In this document: piece by piece, positions 21,203 to 32,817 of the stretch
Layout of the letters: each line of letters opens with the position of its first letter
Numbering within the stretch: the stretch's first letter is position 1
Assembly (NCBI GenBank): GCA_946803715.1
Contig: CAMPET010000354.1
Span: 5,066-57,027, forward strand
Direction: 5' to 3'
Length of the DNA stretch: 51,962 nt
From: Beroe ovata
Lineage: Eukaryota > Ctenophora > Nuda > Beroida > Beroidae
Translations under genes and position numbers: made by a program
Notes under the pieces: generated by a model
What the model saw: the letters and a program-made list of their open reading frames with translations, nothing else
Databases searched by the model: none
Told to the model about the DNA's origin: nothing

Positions 21203-23185
21203 TCAATCGCTCTCCTCCTCAGATGACTCCTCCTCTGCCTCCTGGAGCCAGTTTATGAACTTTGAGATGTTATCCACGACAGCTGACTCTGTACACCCAC
21301 TCGACCACTCCAGGATGTTAACTTCATCCAAAACATCTTCATTGTACAGTGTGTGCAAGATTTTCTGCATCTCGTTCAACTTGGATCGATCAAATGCCCA
21401 TGTTTCTATCTCATTTAGAATGACCATCTGCGAGTCCCTGTCCTTTGCGAGTTTTATGAACATGGGGGCAAAATAACTCACATATTTCTGGAAATCACCA
21501 GGGCCGGGGCAAAGTTCGAGCAATGCACGTGTCGAGTGCATGAGTTGGTCGGAAACCGACACGTTATATGCATGCTTACTGGCGTTAACCTCAATCAGAA
21601 CATTATCAATGTCCTTCTTTATCGCGAACCCGGCTCGGAAACTATCGGAAACCTCCGCGTAGAATCCCATTTCCGGGTCATTGTCCGGCTCGCTCGGCAC
21701 GGGCGTGCTGTCCGAACTATCGGACATGTTATCATCGAGAAACTCCGCGTGTTTGATGTACCACAGCCTGTGACTCCCTCCCTCCTCACTCTCATCCTCA
21801 CTCTCTTCCTCACTCTGGTATAGCTTCCCCCAGCTATCAGCACCCAGAAGCTCCGTATCGGACGATAAATCGAGATCACTGCACCGTGTTTCCTCACTGT
21901 CGTTTGAACACTCGCTGTCGTTACGAATGTGAGAAGGTGCGGCAGTTACCCGTGTCCCGTTCTTGAGCACGGTGTTAGGTCCGACTACTGTGTCGTACGA
22001 AAGTATGCACCCTGGTGTTACCGTAGTGTTGGCTTTTACAGTTGCACCACTGCACAGCACAGCATTGTCGATAACACAATCGTTCTTGATCGTGACCTCG
22101 TCCCAGATGTACGAATTTGTGATTTTCACGTTAGCGCCGATCTCACACTTCCTACCGATAACGGAATCGGCGATTTCCGCGTCGCGATCGATGGTTGTTT
22201 CCGATCCGACGATCGTGTTTTGGTGAATTTTAGCTTTGTACGGTCTCACCGAATTGGGAAGATATATTCCTCTCCGCCGGTAAATGTACTGCTCCTCGGG
22301 CGGGCTGTTGTTGTCAGGCACAACAGGATAGGTCCACCTATGCATGATGTCATCGCTTACCGCCGCGTACGAGCGCAGGTCGCTCACGCGCGCGGCGTAA
22401 CTATTCTGTTCCAGCACGTGCAGAAATATCGTCTCGCTACACATCTCCTCTTCGTTGATGATACCCTTTATGAAGGAGTACATATCACGGGTATCGAAAT
22501 GATCTGAAAACCGTTCTGGAACGTGGGCCTCACATAGCATAACGGAGGTGTTCATGAGGTCGTATCTGAAGTCGACCACATCGTGGTTGTCAAAGAAGGA
22601 GACCTCGTATGTGAACCTCTTATTGTTCGCACTCAGCAGACCGAGGAGTTGGTTGTTGTCAGGATTGAGACACACGAGTACATCATCTTCCACACTTCGC
22701 GTGGGATGGTTCGGCAAGACCTGCTTGAAAACACACGTCATTATCGCTTCCTTATTCACTTCCTTGTTACGCTGGTGCGTGTCCATAGCTCCACGGAGAT
22801 CCATGTTAGAAACAATGTCACCCGTAACCAACACAAACGGTCCGCGCATCACAACATCGCTGCTCGCTAGTTCCCGCATAGCATCCCCGAAACTAGTGCA
22901 ATTCTCGGCGTTCAATGTGATATGACGGACTGTGACCCGCTCGTCACGCACAAACTTGCTCTCCGCCACGTGCTTCTCAATACTTGAGGAGAAGGAGCAC
23001 GCTAAGATAACAATTTCGTGGAAACCGTTGCTAATGAGGTGTTTGAGTGTGTAGTCGATGAGGGGCTTGTTCGCTAGCGGAAGAAGACACCGGGGCTTTT
23101 CCAGCGTGATGGGTTTGAACCGAGAGTTGAAGCTGTCAGCAATGATAACTGCTTGTCGGGGTATGTTGTCGTCAGGGCCTCGCAT
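21203..23185 (-). CDS. EIF2B5: Translation initiation factor eIF2B subunit epsilon (single exon)
   Basis: A single 660-codon frame. eIF2B-epsilon is the catalytic subunit of the GDP-GTP exchange factor for eIF2 in the cytosol. The N-terminal nucleotidyltransferase-like domain (residues ~10-250) has RQAVIIADSFNSRFKPITLE, RCLLPLANKPLIDYTLKHLI, FVLVTGDIVSNMDLRGAMD and a conserved NHPTRSVEDDVLV. A left-handed beta-helix follows (~310-420; SVIGRKCEIGANVKITNSYI, GCILSYDTVVGPNTVL), then an acidic linker, then the W2/HEAT domain ending in FINWLQEAEEESSEEESD, nearly the same tail as in human (QFIQWLKEAEEESSEDD). Human EIF2B5 has 721 residues, so this is full length with a shorter linker. The absence of introns is unusual next to its multi-exon neighbours. 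It lies 313 bases downstream of SPCS3 on the same strand. Confidence 0.97.
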   Translation of the reverse strand: MRGPDDNIPRQAVIIADSFNSRFKPITLEKPRCLLPLANKPLIDYTLKHLISNGFHEIVILACSFSSSIEKHVAESKFVRDERVTVRHITLNAENCTSFGDAMRELASSDVVMRGPFVLVTGDIVSNMDLRGAMDTHQRNKEVNKEAIMTCVFKQVLPNHPTRSVEDDVLVCLNPDNNQLLGLLSANNKRFTYEVSFFDNHDVVDFRYDLMNTSVMLCEAHVPERFSDHFDTRDMYSFIKGIINEEEMCSETIFLHVLEQNSYAARVSDLRSYAAVSDDIMHRWTYPVVPDNNSPPEEQYIYRRRGIYLPNSVRPYKAKIHQNTIVGSETTIDRDAEIADSVIGRKCEIGANVKITNSYIWDEVTIKNDCVIDNAVLCSGATVKANTTVTPGCILSYDTVVGPNTVLKNGTRVTAAPSHIRNDSECSNDSEETRCSDLDLSSDTELLGADSWGKLYQSEEESEDESEEGGSHRLWYIKHAEFLDDNMSDSSDSTPVPSEPDNDPEMGFYAEVSDSFRAGFAIKKDIDNVLIEVNASKHAYNVSVSDQLMHSTRALLELCPGPGDFQKYVSYFAPMFIKLAKDRDSQMVILNEIETWAFDRSKLNEMQKILHTLYNEDVLDEVNILEWSSGCTESAVVDNISKFINWLQEAEEESSEEESD

Positions 23186-23498
23186 TGTGATAGCTAGAGC
23201 GGGGAGAGCTTGTTAAAGTGTGGGAGGTAAATAGGAGTAGAGGGCACCAGGGGTATCACCATAAGTTGACAAAAATCGGCAATTAGGACATGGGAAATTG
23301 AAAAAATGTATGACACAGTAGAATACAATCCATAAACTTAACTGAAAATGTATGGACATCATGAAATATTCGAATATGTGCTCGTCCAATACATCGTCGA
23401 ATACTTCGAATTCAATGAATCGAGAAATAAACGTAAAGAAATAATAATTAAAATTTAGATTCCCCAAAATCAGCGTATACGTCATATATACGGCAATT

Positions 23499-24447
23499 TT
23501 ACTTAGTGTATTGCTCCGGTAGAATATTACTGATGTGTTTTTCTCCACGAATGTTTGGCAAAAGTCCAGCGTTAGGAATTATATTCCAATGTAACGATAT
23601 TGTAACATTAGTTCCTCGCATGTGCTTTCCTGAATGAGAGATATGATCTTACAGACGTTTGATGATTTTACAAGACATTTATGAAAAAGACACTGGTACT
23701 GGATAAAATTTCGGCTACGAATGCCATGCCGAAATTTCTCACATTTTCTTACTCGGATGATTAAATTGCTCTCAACTCACCGTCATCGAAGAAGTAGTAC
23801 TTAGTTCTGATATTCTTGAGGTCAACCAGTGGGTTATCACCCCTCATCACAATCTTATCCCACAGTACCACCTGTGCGAAATTGCAGATAAGTTACTGCA
23901 TATAACCGACAGTTAGTAGCTGTAAATGTGATTTTCAACAGAGAGGGAAAGGTTTGAAATATGTCGAGCGCTATTCCCCACTGTCACCGTGTATAATTAC
24001 CTGGTTAACAGTGTTGTCGGTGTTGGTGTATTCTGCAACCAGGTACAGGAACATCATCTTTACATTCCAGTGGAATGCCTCAGACATGTCCACATTGATG
24101 TTGTAATCAAGGAGAGCTAGGTCAAGATACTCCCGTTTACCAGACATGTGATCTGGTTGAAGTCGGAGTTGGACGTCGTTTACCTGAACAGAATCTGGAT
24201 CACGTGATGAGACTCAAAATTGAATAATTCGGGTGAGTAGACTTTCCATGCAAAATATCAGATAGCCGTAGACTTTACAGAAGTAAACTTTGAAGAATAC
24301 CGAATTTGAGGGGCCGCTTACCTTGACATCGAATTTGGGAGTAACGGGTATGTTATACGTGGTTATGAAGAGCAGCCCCGTGCACATAGCCAGGACTGAT
24401 AGTGAGTTTGCCAGGATGACATTGGCACGAGACGTGAGATTGTTCAT
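23499..24447 (-). CDS. SPCS3: Signal peptidase complex subunit 3
   Basis: Four exons (minus): 24322-24447, 24001-24183, 23781-23871 and 23499-23629. They total 531 nt, 176 residues, close to the ~180 of the family. SPCS3 is the essential single-pass ER membrane subunit that stabilises the signal peptidase active site. Landmarks: [20 protein letters not shown] with the N-terminal membrane helix; [34 protein letters not shown] and TKYYFFDDG; then [20 protein letters not shown] with the NxT glycosylation site and the luminal end. All introns are GT-AG with phases 0, 0 and 1. The stop is followed after about 310 bases by EIF2B5 and the start is 455 bases from the RAB3GAP1 stop, all co-oriented. 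Complete. Confidence 0.96.
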
Positions 24448-24902
24448 TTTCCTACGAATTCATGATTGATTAATTGGTTACTGAACGATCACTTATAATA
24501 TAATATGAGCATGACTTGGGAAATCAGACAAACATCGTATAGGCCCGAAGTCGGATGAAATATTCAATTTCGTAGAGAGAATGGTAAACTTTACCAGGTA
24601 AAGACTGAAGAGGACTCATCAAGAAACACTAAACAGATACAAATATTGCTCGAAATAAGTATTCATTACTAAAAGTCAACAATACAATTAAAAAATACTG
24701 AATTAATACTTCCATCACAATCAGAACAAACCCAAAGAATCGAAAGTTGGGAACAGATTACTATAAATGTATCAATTACTTAAATCTGATTTCAACGCAG
24801 AACGCTCAAATCACCATATTTAAGTAGAGTAAGTTAAGCAAATGCGTAGCATTGGGTGGATAGAAAGTTACATCGAGAAATCATAAGTTTAAGAGGAAAT
24901 AA

Positions 24903-27900
24903 TTAAAGGAAAGTTTTATCAGATGAATTAGCGAATGCCATCCTAAATTCTGTGGGTGAGACGGTAACAAACATTCTCTGTGGACACTCTCTTGACACAG
25001 ATGATGGATGTCTCGTCACAGTTTGAAGAATGTATTCTCTCCCGACGGGCGCTGGGAATATCGGAACCATCCTCTCTTCAGGTGGGGCATCTGTACGAGC
25101 TGGGAGGGTGGCTACTTGCTGAGCATGGAATAATCTCTGAAGTACAATTCCCCACATGCTCCTTGCTGCTCCACCCAACTCAACTTCCCCCGTGAGGAGT
25201 TGTTCGAGCAGATCTTCTTCATTGGCTGGTGGGAGCTCTGTTTTAGAGGGCTGTGCTGATAGCTTGGGTGGGCCCCGCCGTTTTGTCCTTCGCTCAAGTT
25301 CCGTCATTTTCTTTGGAGGTTCAGGCTTTTGTACACCAGGAGATTGGTGAGCTAGCTTGCATTTCAGAGAATAATATTTAGAAATAGCTAATTCGCAACA
25401 CTCGACATCAGATATCATTTCGAAGAAATGGTCAATGTCATTCCTAGAATATCTGTGCATTTCGTTTAGTTTTTGGTACAAGCTATCTAGCTGTTTTCTG
25501 ATAAACGGGACAGCACTTTCTGCGCACTTTGAGAGTCTATCATACGCTGCATGAAGAAGCACGGGCATTATCATTATCATTATTGTCTTAACTTGCGAGT
25601 GAAGGAAGTGATGGAAGATTTTTTCGGCTTCTTTTGTGTCATCAAACAGACGTTTTTGGTGTCGGATAGGTATCGGTTTGGCGATATACCAAAGTTCTTT
25701 CCATACGTTCTCCTTCGACATTCTGGCACTGAGATGGCCGCCATATTTCATGGGATCAAGAGCTTGCTCATACTTTATAGGACTTTCGAACACACGTTTT
25801 GCTGAATCTGCTACTGACTCAGAAGTGTGTGAAGTGGATGCACTTGGTTCGGAAGCCTCACTCACAGTTTGGAATGTCGGTTCGGATTTGTCAGAGAGAG
25901 CTTCCAGATCTTCAGGCGCATCCACAAACTCGTCATCTGAATCTTCAGCAGATGATTTGGGCATTCCTTCTTCCCCATCCTTTCTGACACTGACAGTAAC
26001 TTCCTCAATCGAAACTTCACTTACTTTGATTGAAGAATCTTCCTCTTGATACGGTTCTACCATCATTTCCTCCAACTCCTCCAGTTGATCAGATATTGGA
26101 CTTCGGCTCTCTTCGATAGCTTCTTCATCGTGGGAAGATTCCGCTGCAGCAACAAGGTCATTGTTTGTTCCTTCATCTGGGAGCAATGGTCTGGTAATTG
26201 GAACCGTAATCCAGTCCCTTGGAGAGTACCACCGGATAAAATCCTCCAAACGACAGTTGGGATTAGACGCTTTAAATGCCTGGAATAGAGGTAGGTGAAT
26301 GCGAAAAGATGTCGAAATGAGACGATCATTGAGTCGGATCCACCTTCATAAACCTACTGAATAATATTTTACTTGGTATAAATACCTGCATGTCAGATAA
26401 CAAGGAAACAGAATGTAACTCGGTTCTCAATCTCGATGCTTCAGAACTAGACCCTAACTTTTCCAGTGCCCCTATATGTTCCTCCTTAAAGGAACGATTA
26501 ATTATCTACGTCCGCTAAAATTCATTGAAAGCATTTTCATACGTTAATTATTGATTAATAATTCGAAAAAGAATTGGTGAAAAAGCACCTGCATGTCTTC
26601 AGTCATTGGGCGATGTGATTGTGTGACAGGAATCCGTACTCTCTTACCAGTGAGGAGTAGAGTTAGATCTTCATGCAAAGTTTCTTGACCCTCTGATTCA
26701 CTCAAAGATTGTACTGACTCTGAATAAGAATGCTGTGAGACGTGATTATGATCTGTATAAGGATCAATCTTATTAAGTACGATGCACAGCAAGCAATGGC
26801 TTACCTCTTTCAACTTTTTGCTTGATACAAGCATTGATCATTTGAATCTTCTGGTGAAGTAGGGAATATGCAGGGTCAGGATCACCTTCTATACCAGTTA
26901 TCAATTTTCCCCTCTCTAAAAACTTCCTAAGTTCATCCACAATGCACCTGCAAAATTGGTCCAAGACTGAGCCTACCAATGAAAACATATTTCATCATTT
27001 TCATACATCATGACATTCTAAGTTAAGTCAGATATATAATATACCTATTCCATACCTCCATAGTTGGACAAATCCTTTCACACCACCATGATTGCAAAGA
27101 ACCAATAAAAGGGATACAGTTATTCTTTGAGTAATGCTGTCTTTAGGACAAGATTTGAAAGTGTGGCACCTTGAATCCTCCTTCTTGTCATATGGTGACT
27201 CGAAAATGTACTCTATGAATGTCCTTATGATAGAGGGAGAAACAGCTGTGCCATAGGTGCCTAAAAGCTTCCCAGGCAACATTGAGATATTCAAAGTCGG
27301 AACATGGAGGATATTAGATTGATTTGTGATGTTTCTTATGGCTCCTGAGGCATCAAGTTCAATATTATCATCTGAGGAAGTACCAAAGAACCTCTCCAAA
27401 TTCATATCATTCTTGAGTAGTGATGAAGCATAATCAAGGTAACTGTATAAGATGCAAAATGGAGTGTTGACAGATGAAAATCTTATTGACCAAGATGGTG
27501 CCTTGATTGGATCCAGTTCTCCAGACTCTGAATCTGAAATTAAATGTTCTGACAAGCCAACCCAAGTTGTAGCTAACAAAATATCCTGTATTGGATCCCT
27601 GCTCGAACCCACAGGTAGTTCAATGTTAATTGGTGTGTTCTGAATATAAGCATGATTATCACTAAAACATCCAATGAAATCATGCAGACAGAATGTGTAG
27701 CGAGTTGATATGGATGTCAAAGGAAATGCTGTTGAGGCTGAAAGGACACTTCTCTTGAAGAAGCAAAGCAGCTCCTTTAAAGTAGAACATTGAGGAGGGG
27801 GTGACTTTAGAAGAACCATGTCCAGGTTAGTATGGATACAGTTATTTAACCATATTCCTGAGTAAAACCGTTTGGAAGGTGATCCAAGTTGAATGAAGAT

Positions 27901-28405
27901 TGGTATACAGCATTGAGATCTTGTAAGTGCTGTCGCTAATGAGCTCATTATCAACTTAGATGAGTCAAGAAAATATATAGCATCTTCAGCTGTTTCTGGA
28001 GATAATATGAGGAATTCAGAAAATCCATACCATCTATTCAAACAATGTGTTTTAGAAGGAAAATGTGCCTGAAATTCAAGAAGGGGATGAGAAATTCCAG
28101 AATAATCAAGATATGCCCTTCAGTACATAAAATAAATATCATGATACCTTTACCTGTTCCAAAGGAAGGCGGTCACATTTAGAACTTGTTGAGTGAGTCA
28201 ATTTAAAAGATTGTTGGCCATAAGAAAGGCTCTCAGATCTGGAAAATTCAGGGACAGTGTCATTCATCCATGTCTTTCCTTGACTTATACCCCATGTCTC
28301 CAATACTTTCTCAACACAATAAATAAACTCTTCAAACTCTGTTGAATTTGTGTAGTCGGTTATCTCAAAGACATCATTGCCACTAGTTTGGGAATCACAT
28401 TGCAT
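24903..28405 (-). CDS. RAB3GAP1: RAB3 GTPase-activating protein catalytic subunit
   Basis: Six exons (minus): 28154-28405, 27056-28068, 26805-26947, 26589-26752, 26386-26484 and 24903-26279. They total 3048 nt, 1015 residues (human 981). With RAB3GAP2 it regulates Rab3 and activates Rab18 at the ER. Landmarks: DVFEITDYTNSTEFEEFI at the N-terminus; HCLNRWYGFSEFLILSPETA; SCPKDSITQRI then NHGGVKGFVQLWR; YSLLHQKIQMINACIKQK; RVRIPVTQSHRPMTEDMQ; FKASNPNCRLEDFIRWYSPR; PIRHQKRLFDDTKEAEKIFH; PAPVGREYILQTV and the C-terminal RMAFANSSDKTFL. Compared with human there is a long acidic, Ser-rich insert of about 130 residues after WYSPRDW and before GGHLSARM, which explains the extra length. The conserved Arg implicated in GAP activity cannot be assigned by eye. 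Complete. Confidence 0.96.
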
Positions 28406-29130
28406 AACCTAAAAGAGGGATCTGTATTAAGGCAATCAACCTCTGTGGTCTATGCAGAACCCTGCAGCTTCCATTTCTCATTTAATAGGCAGTACAAGAT
28501 AGATCCATTCAATCATCAGAGTGTCAAAACAAGAGGAATTTAAATAAATTCAAACTAACCAAGGCCAATTCACCACTAGTAAATTGATGTATGATATCAC
28601 AAAAACAAATAAAATTTTAATATGTTATGAATGACTAGCAATGTCAAGCTGCCACATTTATAAATCCATTCGCTGGCTGTTATTTGTTTTAGCTTTGCCG
28701 GACCAGATGCGATTTCTCCATGCTGTTTCTCGCGCAGGCTTGGAATATCAATTAAATCATCGATTAAAGCCGTACAAAAGAGGAACTTTTGCAAAACATT
28801 GGCTAATGGCTATGATAATCTAGATTAAATCTGGCAGCGTGTTTTAATCAATATTTTGAGGCAATTCAAATTTGAAATTAATACAATACAGTACATTGAA
28901 AATTTTTTTATACCCTTGCTGCTGAGATCTGTGCACACGATGCGCGCACTGTTTTACGCCGCGTCGCCGCGCGCAAGAGAAAGGTCAGGTAACATCTGAC
29001 CAGGCAGAATTACAATTGCGCGGCGCCGACGGTAAGGAAAAACCATACAATACAGTGCAGTGTCCAGTGATCACAAATTATAAATTGCGTTAACACGCAA
29101 TATTGCAATCCGTTGCTTGTCGGGCGATGC

Positions 29131-29251
29131 TTGTCAGATGTTACCTGACCTGTTTCTCGCGCGCCTTCATCGAAGGCCGAAACATGTTTCGGCCTTCGAT
29201 GAAGGCGCGCGCGCCGCGCGCGAGAAACTGAGGTCAGATAAAATCTGACAA
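29131..29251. mobile_element. Foldback/MULE-like palindromic element with 9-bp direct repeats
   Basis: The ends are TTGTCAGAT... and ...ATCTGACAA. Nearly the whole 121 bases is an inverted repeat centred on GGCCGAAACATGTTTCGGCC, with CGCGCG-rich arms. It is flanked by the direct repeat GGGCGATGC (29122-29130 and 29252-29260), which fits a 9-bp target-site duplication as made by Mutator-like elements. There is no coding capacity. Confidence 0.7.
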
Positions 29252-29342
29252 GGGCGATGCCAGACCGCTGATGCAAGAATAAGTTTGCGCCGCGCGCGCG
29301 AAACGAAATTCTCGACAGGGTCTATCATCGATCGACAATTCG

Positions 29343-29417
29343 TTGCCGGATGTTATCTGTCCACTGTTTCTTGCGCGCGGCGCGCGCAAGAAACAGTGGA
29401 CAGATAAAATCCGGCAA
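29343..29417. mobile_element. Second short foldback element of the same family
   Basis: A hairpin with ~36-base arms, TTGCCGGATGTTATCTGTCC... to ...GACAGATAAAATCCGGCAA, with a GGC loop and one arm mismatch (G-T-T-A-T versus A-T-A-A-A). The terminal 9 bases parallel TTGTCAGAT of the neighbouring element. Flanks (ACAATTCG / GCAATCCG) are similar at 6 of 8 positions, possibly a decayed target duplication. A half copy lies near 29519-29572. Confidence 0.65.
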
Positions 29418-30522
29418 GCAATCCGTTATAACGGAATTATATCGACTGAGTTCTATACCTATAATCATCGATTGACAGTACACCCAGCAACCGCAATACA
29501 ATGTTTATTGTTCATCGCCGGATGTTCGATGTTACGGGATGTTATTTGTCCACTGTTTCTCTCGCACGCTATGCATTCATTATTTCATTATTTGATATTT
29601 ATTCATTTGCCAAGCATCAAGTTTTTATGAATTACTAGAAAACCCGCCAAGTGGACGTGTTACACTACCCATTGGAAAGACACCAGGACGTTACTTTAGA
29701 ACGACAGCTAAACATGACCTGTGATCAAAATCCAACGTGTACGTACTAATTTGAACCAATGATTTTATGAAGGAGCACTTGATCACAATTCGTTCGGCCA
29801 TTTCTTCGAATAAGCACAGAAAATGGTGCTTGCCCGGTTGTCCGACTTTCGTTAATCGTTTCAATTTGCGTAGTGTATTGTTATTGAAAACAACATCCTA
29901 TTTACCATGAGTCGAAAAGAATAACTGCAGAGCAGGAGCAAAAACTGTCAAGAAAAATTTAACCGTTGCTCGAATCAGAACCAACTTGTATTCATTCCAT
30001 CAACGAAAGCTAAAACGTAATCAAAGCACCATCATATCAGAAATAAGCACCCAGTTCACTATTACAGTAGTAGCACCTATCCATGGTAACGCGCACATAA
30101 CTTCAAAATCAGCACGTGCATTTAGTGACGGACATACAGAAATAAAGACAAACAAACAACCAAATTATAATATAGATTTTGCTGGTTGTCTGTTGGATTC
30201 TATTGTGAAACATGGAAATATCTAATTTTTTACCTTAATCATTCTATTCTTCAACCATTGCATTCTATCATGTCTATCTGTATGTCCTGCATAATTGGTG
30301 CAGCTCTAACTCTGGATGCATGTAAAGTCCTATCATGTCAGTGGATATATGATAGTTAGACAATAGACTAAAAAGATGATGAAACCACTGGGCATCTTCC
30401 TAATATTGTTTCACCCCATGTTTATAGTAGATATAACAGGTATACCATTGGTGAATTTTACATTTTGATGAAGCAAATATTTTCAGCTGTGATCAATAAT
30501 TACATGTAGGCGAACAAGAACT

Positions 30523-31607
30523 ATGGCTGCTGCTTCTGCAAAGATAAAGACTAGCAGTGTTTCAGAATCTCTTGGGAATCCTGAAACACTGGATGCTTAC
30601 ATAAAAGATATAGATTTGACTACTCCAACATTACTTGAAATACTAGACTCTGACTTTGATGGGATCCTAAGTGCAAGTATTACAAGGTCCTTCAATTTTG
30701 ATGAAGCAATCCATAGTGTGTCATCAGGTCATCCTCAGGGCAGTGCCACAATAAACCAGAGCAATGATCTAGTGTCAAGCACAACAGACAAAGTTTCTAA
30801 GACTATTGCTGCTAATAAACCTAAAGTAAAAAGTGAACCAGTTCAGTACACACCCATAAATATATCAGAATTTCGTAACAAGCAAATTACAGAAAAACAG
30901 TCAACCAGGGATCTCCTTCCTAATCCTAAATATCTGAGTGATGAGAACCCTAGCTCAGAATATTCTCTTAAACCTTCGAAATATCAGTCTAAGGCTTGCA
31001 AAATACAAGATAAATGTCAGCCAAGTTTTAAACAATCACTCCTGAAGTATCAGAATGCTCAAGACATTGGAGATCATCTTGATGCATCATCAGCATCTTC
31101 CATTTGCTCTGAAAGTGCTAGTGATTATTGTCCTGTTTCATCATCATCTCCAAGACTTAAACAACGAAGCAGTGATTCTGAAACACAAGCAGCATTTCCA
31201 GATGGGAAACGATTTAAAGGTTTGGCTAAAAAAGAGGAAGAATACAGGAGGCGGCGCGAAAGAAACAATATTGCTGTTCGCAAGAGCAGACAGAAAGCAA
31301 AGCAAAGGATCATGGAAACACAGGTGATTGCTAAACCTATGCTGGCCATGTTATCTTTTGATAGATTAGCTCTGTTTGATTATTGTTCCATGATTTTAAT
31401 GCAAAATTATTCTTCCAGGAAAGAGTTATGGAACTAAGTGACGACAATGAACGTCTCAGAGACAAATGTGCATCACTACAAAAAGAATTGGATATTTTGA
31501 AGGCCTTGGTGAATAGTGGGAATTTTGTGGCGCCTGATGGTACCCTTTACAAGGTCAATGCCTCTCAACTGGTAATTGATGCAGCTCCTTTTGCAAGACT
31601 CAAGTGA
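30523..31607 (+). CDS. C/EBP-family bZIP transcription factor
   Basis: Two exons, 30523-31323 and 31419-31607, 990 nt, 329 residues. The basic region is YRRRRERNNIAVRKSRQKAK, the C/EBP signature (RRERNNIAVRKSR.KAK), followed by QRIMETQ / ERVMELSDDNERLRDKCASL and LQKELDILKALV, a leucine zipper with heptads continuing across the splice junction. C/EBP proteins bind CCAAT-like palindromes as dimers in the nucleus. Upstream of the bZIP is a ~235-residue Ser/Asn/Lys-rich region with an acidic start (AYIKDIDLTTPTLLEILDSD, possibly an activation segment) and a possible sumoylation motif VKSEP. The tail after the zipper (NFVAPDGTLYKVNASQLVID) is unfamiliar. The intron falls exactly between basic region and zipper, unlike vertebrate C/EBPA, which lacks introns. 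The orthology group (C/EBP versus C/EBP-gamma) is not resolved. Confidence 0.92.
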
Positions 31608-32817
31608 AAGCAGTCTTTATGAGTTTATGTGTCCACATGAATTATGACATGCCATTTTACACAGTTTAACTGGAAATTGCATATCAGCACATGAGTGCAA
31701 AACTAAGTCACATGCAGATATTTATTGACTTCAGATTTTATTTGTTAATTAGTTGAAATTGTTAATTTGGGAGTTATTTAAAGTATGATTTGAGTCATTT
31801 TGTTATTTACAATTCAATCAGAATCAAAAACGGTTCAGCTTTTACTTTCATCTACAATTGTTCTATCATTTACTTGGTATCACATCCTTAGATCTCTTTC
31901 CACTTGTCCAATCTGGAAAGCTGGATGCCATGCGAGATTGCTGGTAAGCATAAACATTATATCATCATGAAATTCCGATAATGTTATAGTCGTGTTCTGG
32001 CATTGCATAATATTGTTACACTATTGTTGATTCTTTCTCTGTTTTTTCTGTGAAAGTTTTCTGTTAAAGATAGGTACTTAGTCTGAAGTCTCAATAGTTA
32101 TGCCGTTTACAACTGGGTTTATTTTTCTGTGATCCGAGTTAATATGACCGAATTTCATCATTGGGGTCAGATAAGAAGGAATCAATTTTGATGTGCTCGC
32201 TAAAATAAGTAGGCTGACTGAGGTGTGATGACGTCAACGTCAACGATTCCTTCAGACCTTAAGTTTAATAAACTATTTTACCTATTATATAGAAGAATTA
32301 TCATCAGACTTAATTCTTGCCACTATAGTAGACTAAGAACAAACATTTTTTACCTAGTTCTGTAAGTTTTAGTTGTTCTGAAGACTGAATTGTATGATGT
32401 CGCACATTATTTCTCAGTCATTTTAACAGTTCTTGTTGATTAGGAATTTTATTTCAGATAACTTATTATCTAAAAGTTTAAATGGTGGCACTCTCTTTAT
32501 TTATTTTAGTTTGAGTGTCAGTAACTAGCTACTAGCTAGTGTATCTGTTGTGAGCTAATCTTTAGTAAGATACTTGTGGATGATGTGTGTGCAATTTGCA
32601 TAATACCTATCACATTCCCATTTTCCAGACATTGACATATTGAAACATTTGACGATTTAATTTGATAATGTAATTGATCTTGGGTACCTATATGATAAAA
32701 ATTATTATCGTATTGGATTATATTTATTTGTTCTAATTTCACAATTCATAACGCACATCTTATTTTGTTTCTCTCTCTCTTCCTGTTGAATTCATTTCAC
32801 TAGAACTTGATCAAAAT
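31608..32817. other. 3'UTR/intergenic, AT-rich
   Basis: About 1.2 kb without a recognised exon. It contains the expected 3'UTR of the bZIP gene and the promoter of the kinase gene. Nothing else was recognised. Confidence 0.5.

Larger units (their letters stand above)
28406..30522. other. Intergenic spacer between RAB3GAP1 and the bZIP gene
   Basis: The divergent promoters of RAB3GAP1 (minus) and the C/EBP-like gene (plus) must lie here. Positions 28.9-29.6 kb are CpG-rich repeat (see foldback elements). Positions 29.6-30.5 kb are AT-rich with no recognised gene. A ~79-codon ORF at 29986-30225 has no features. Confidence 0.6.
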
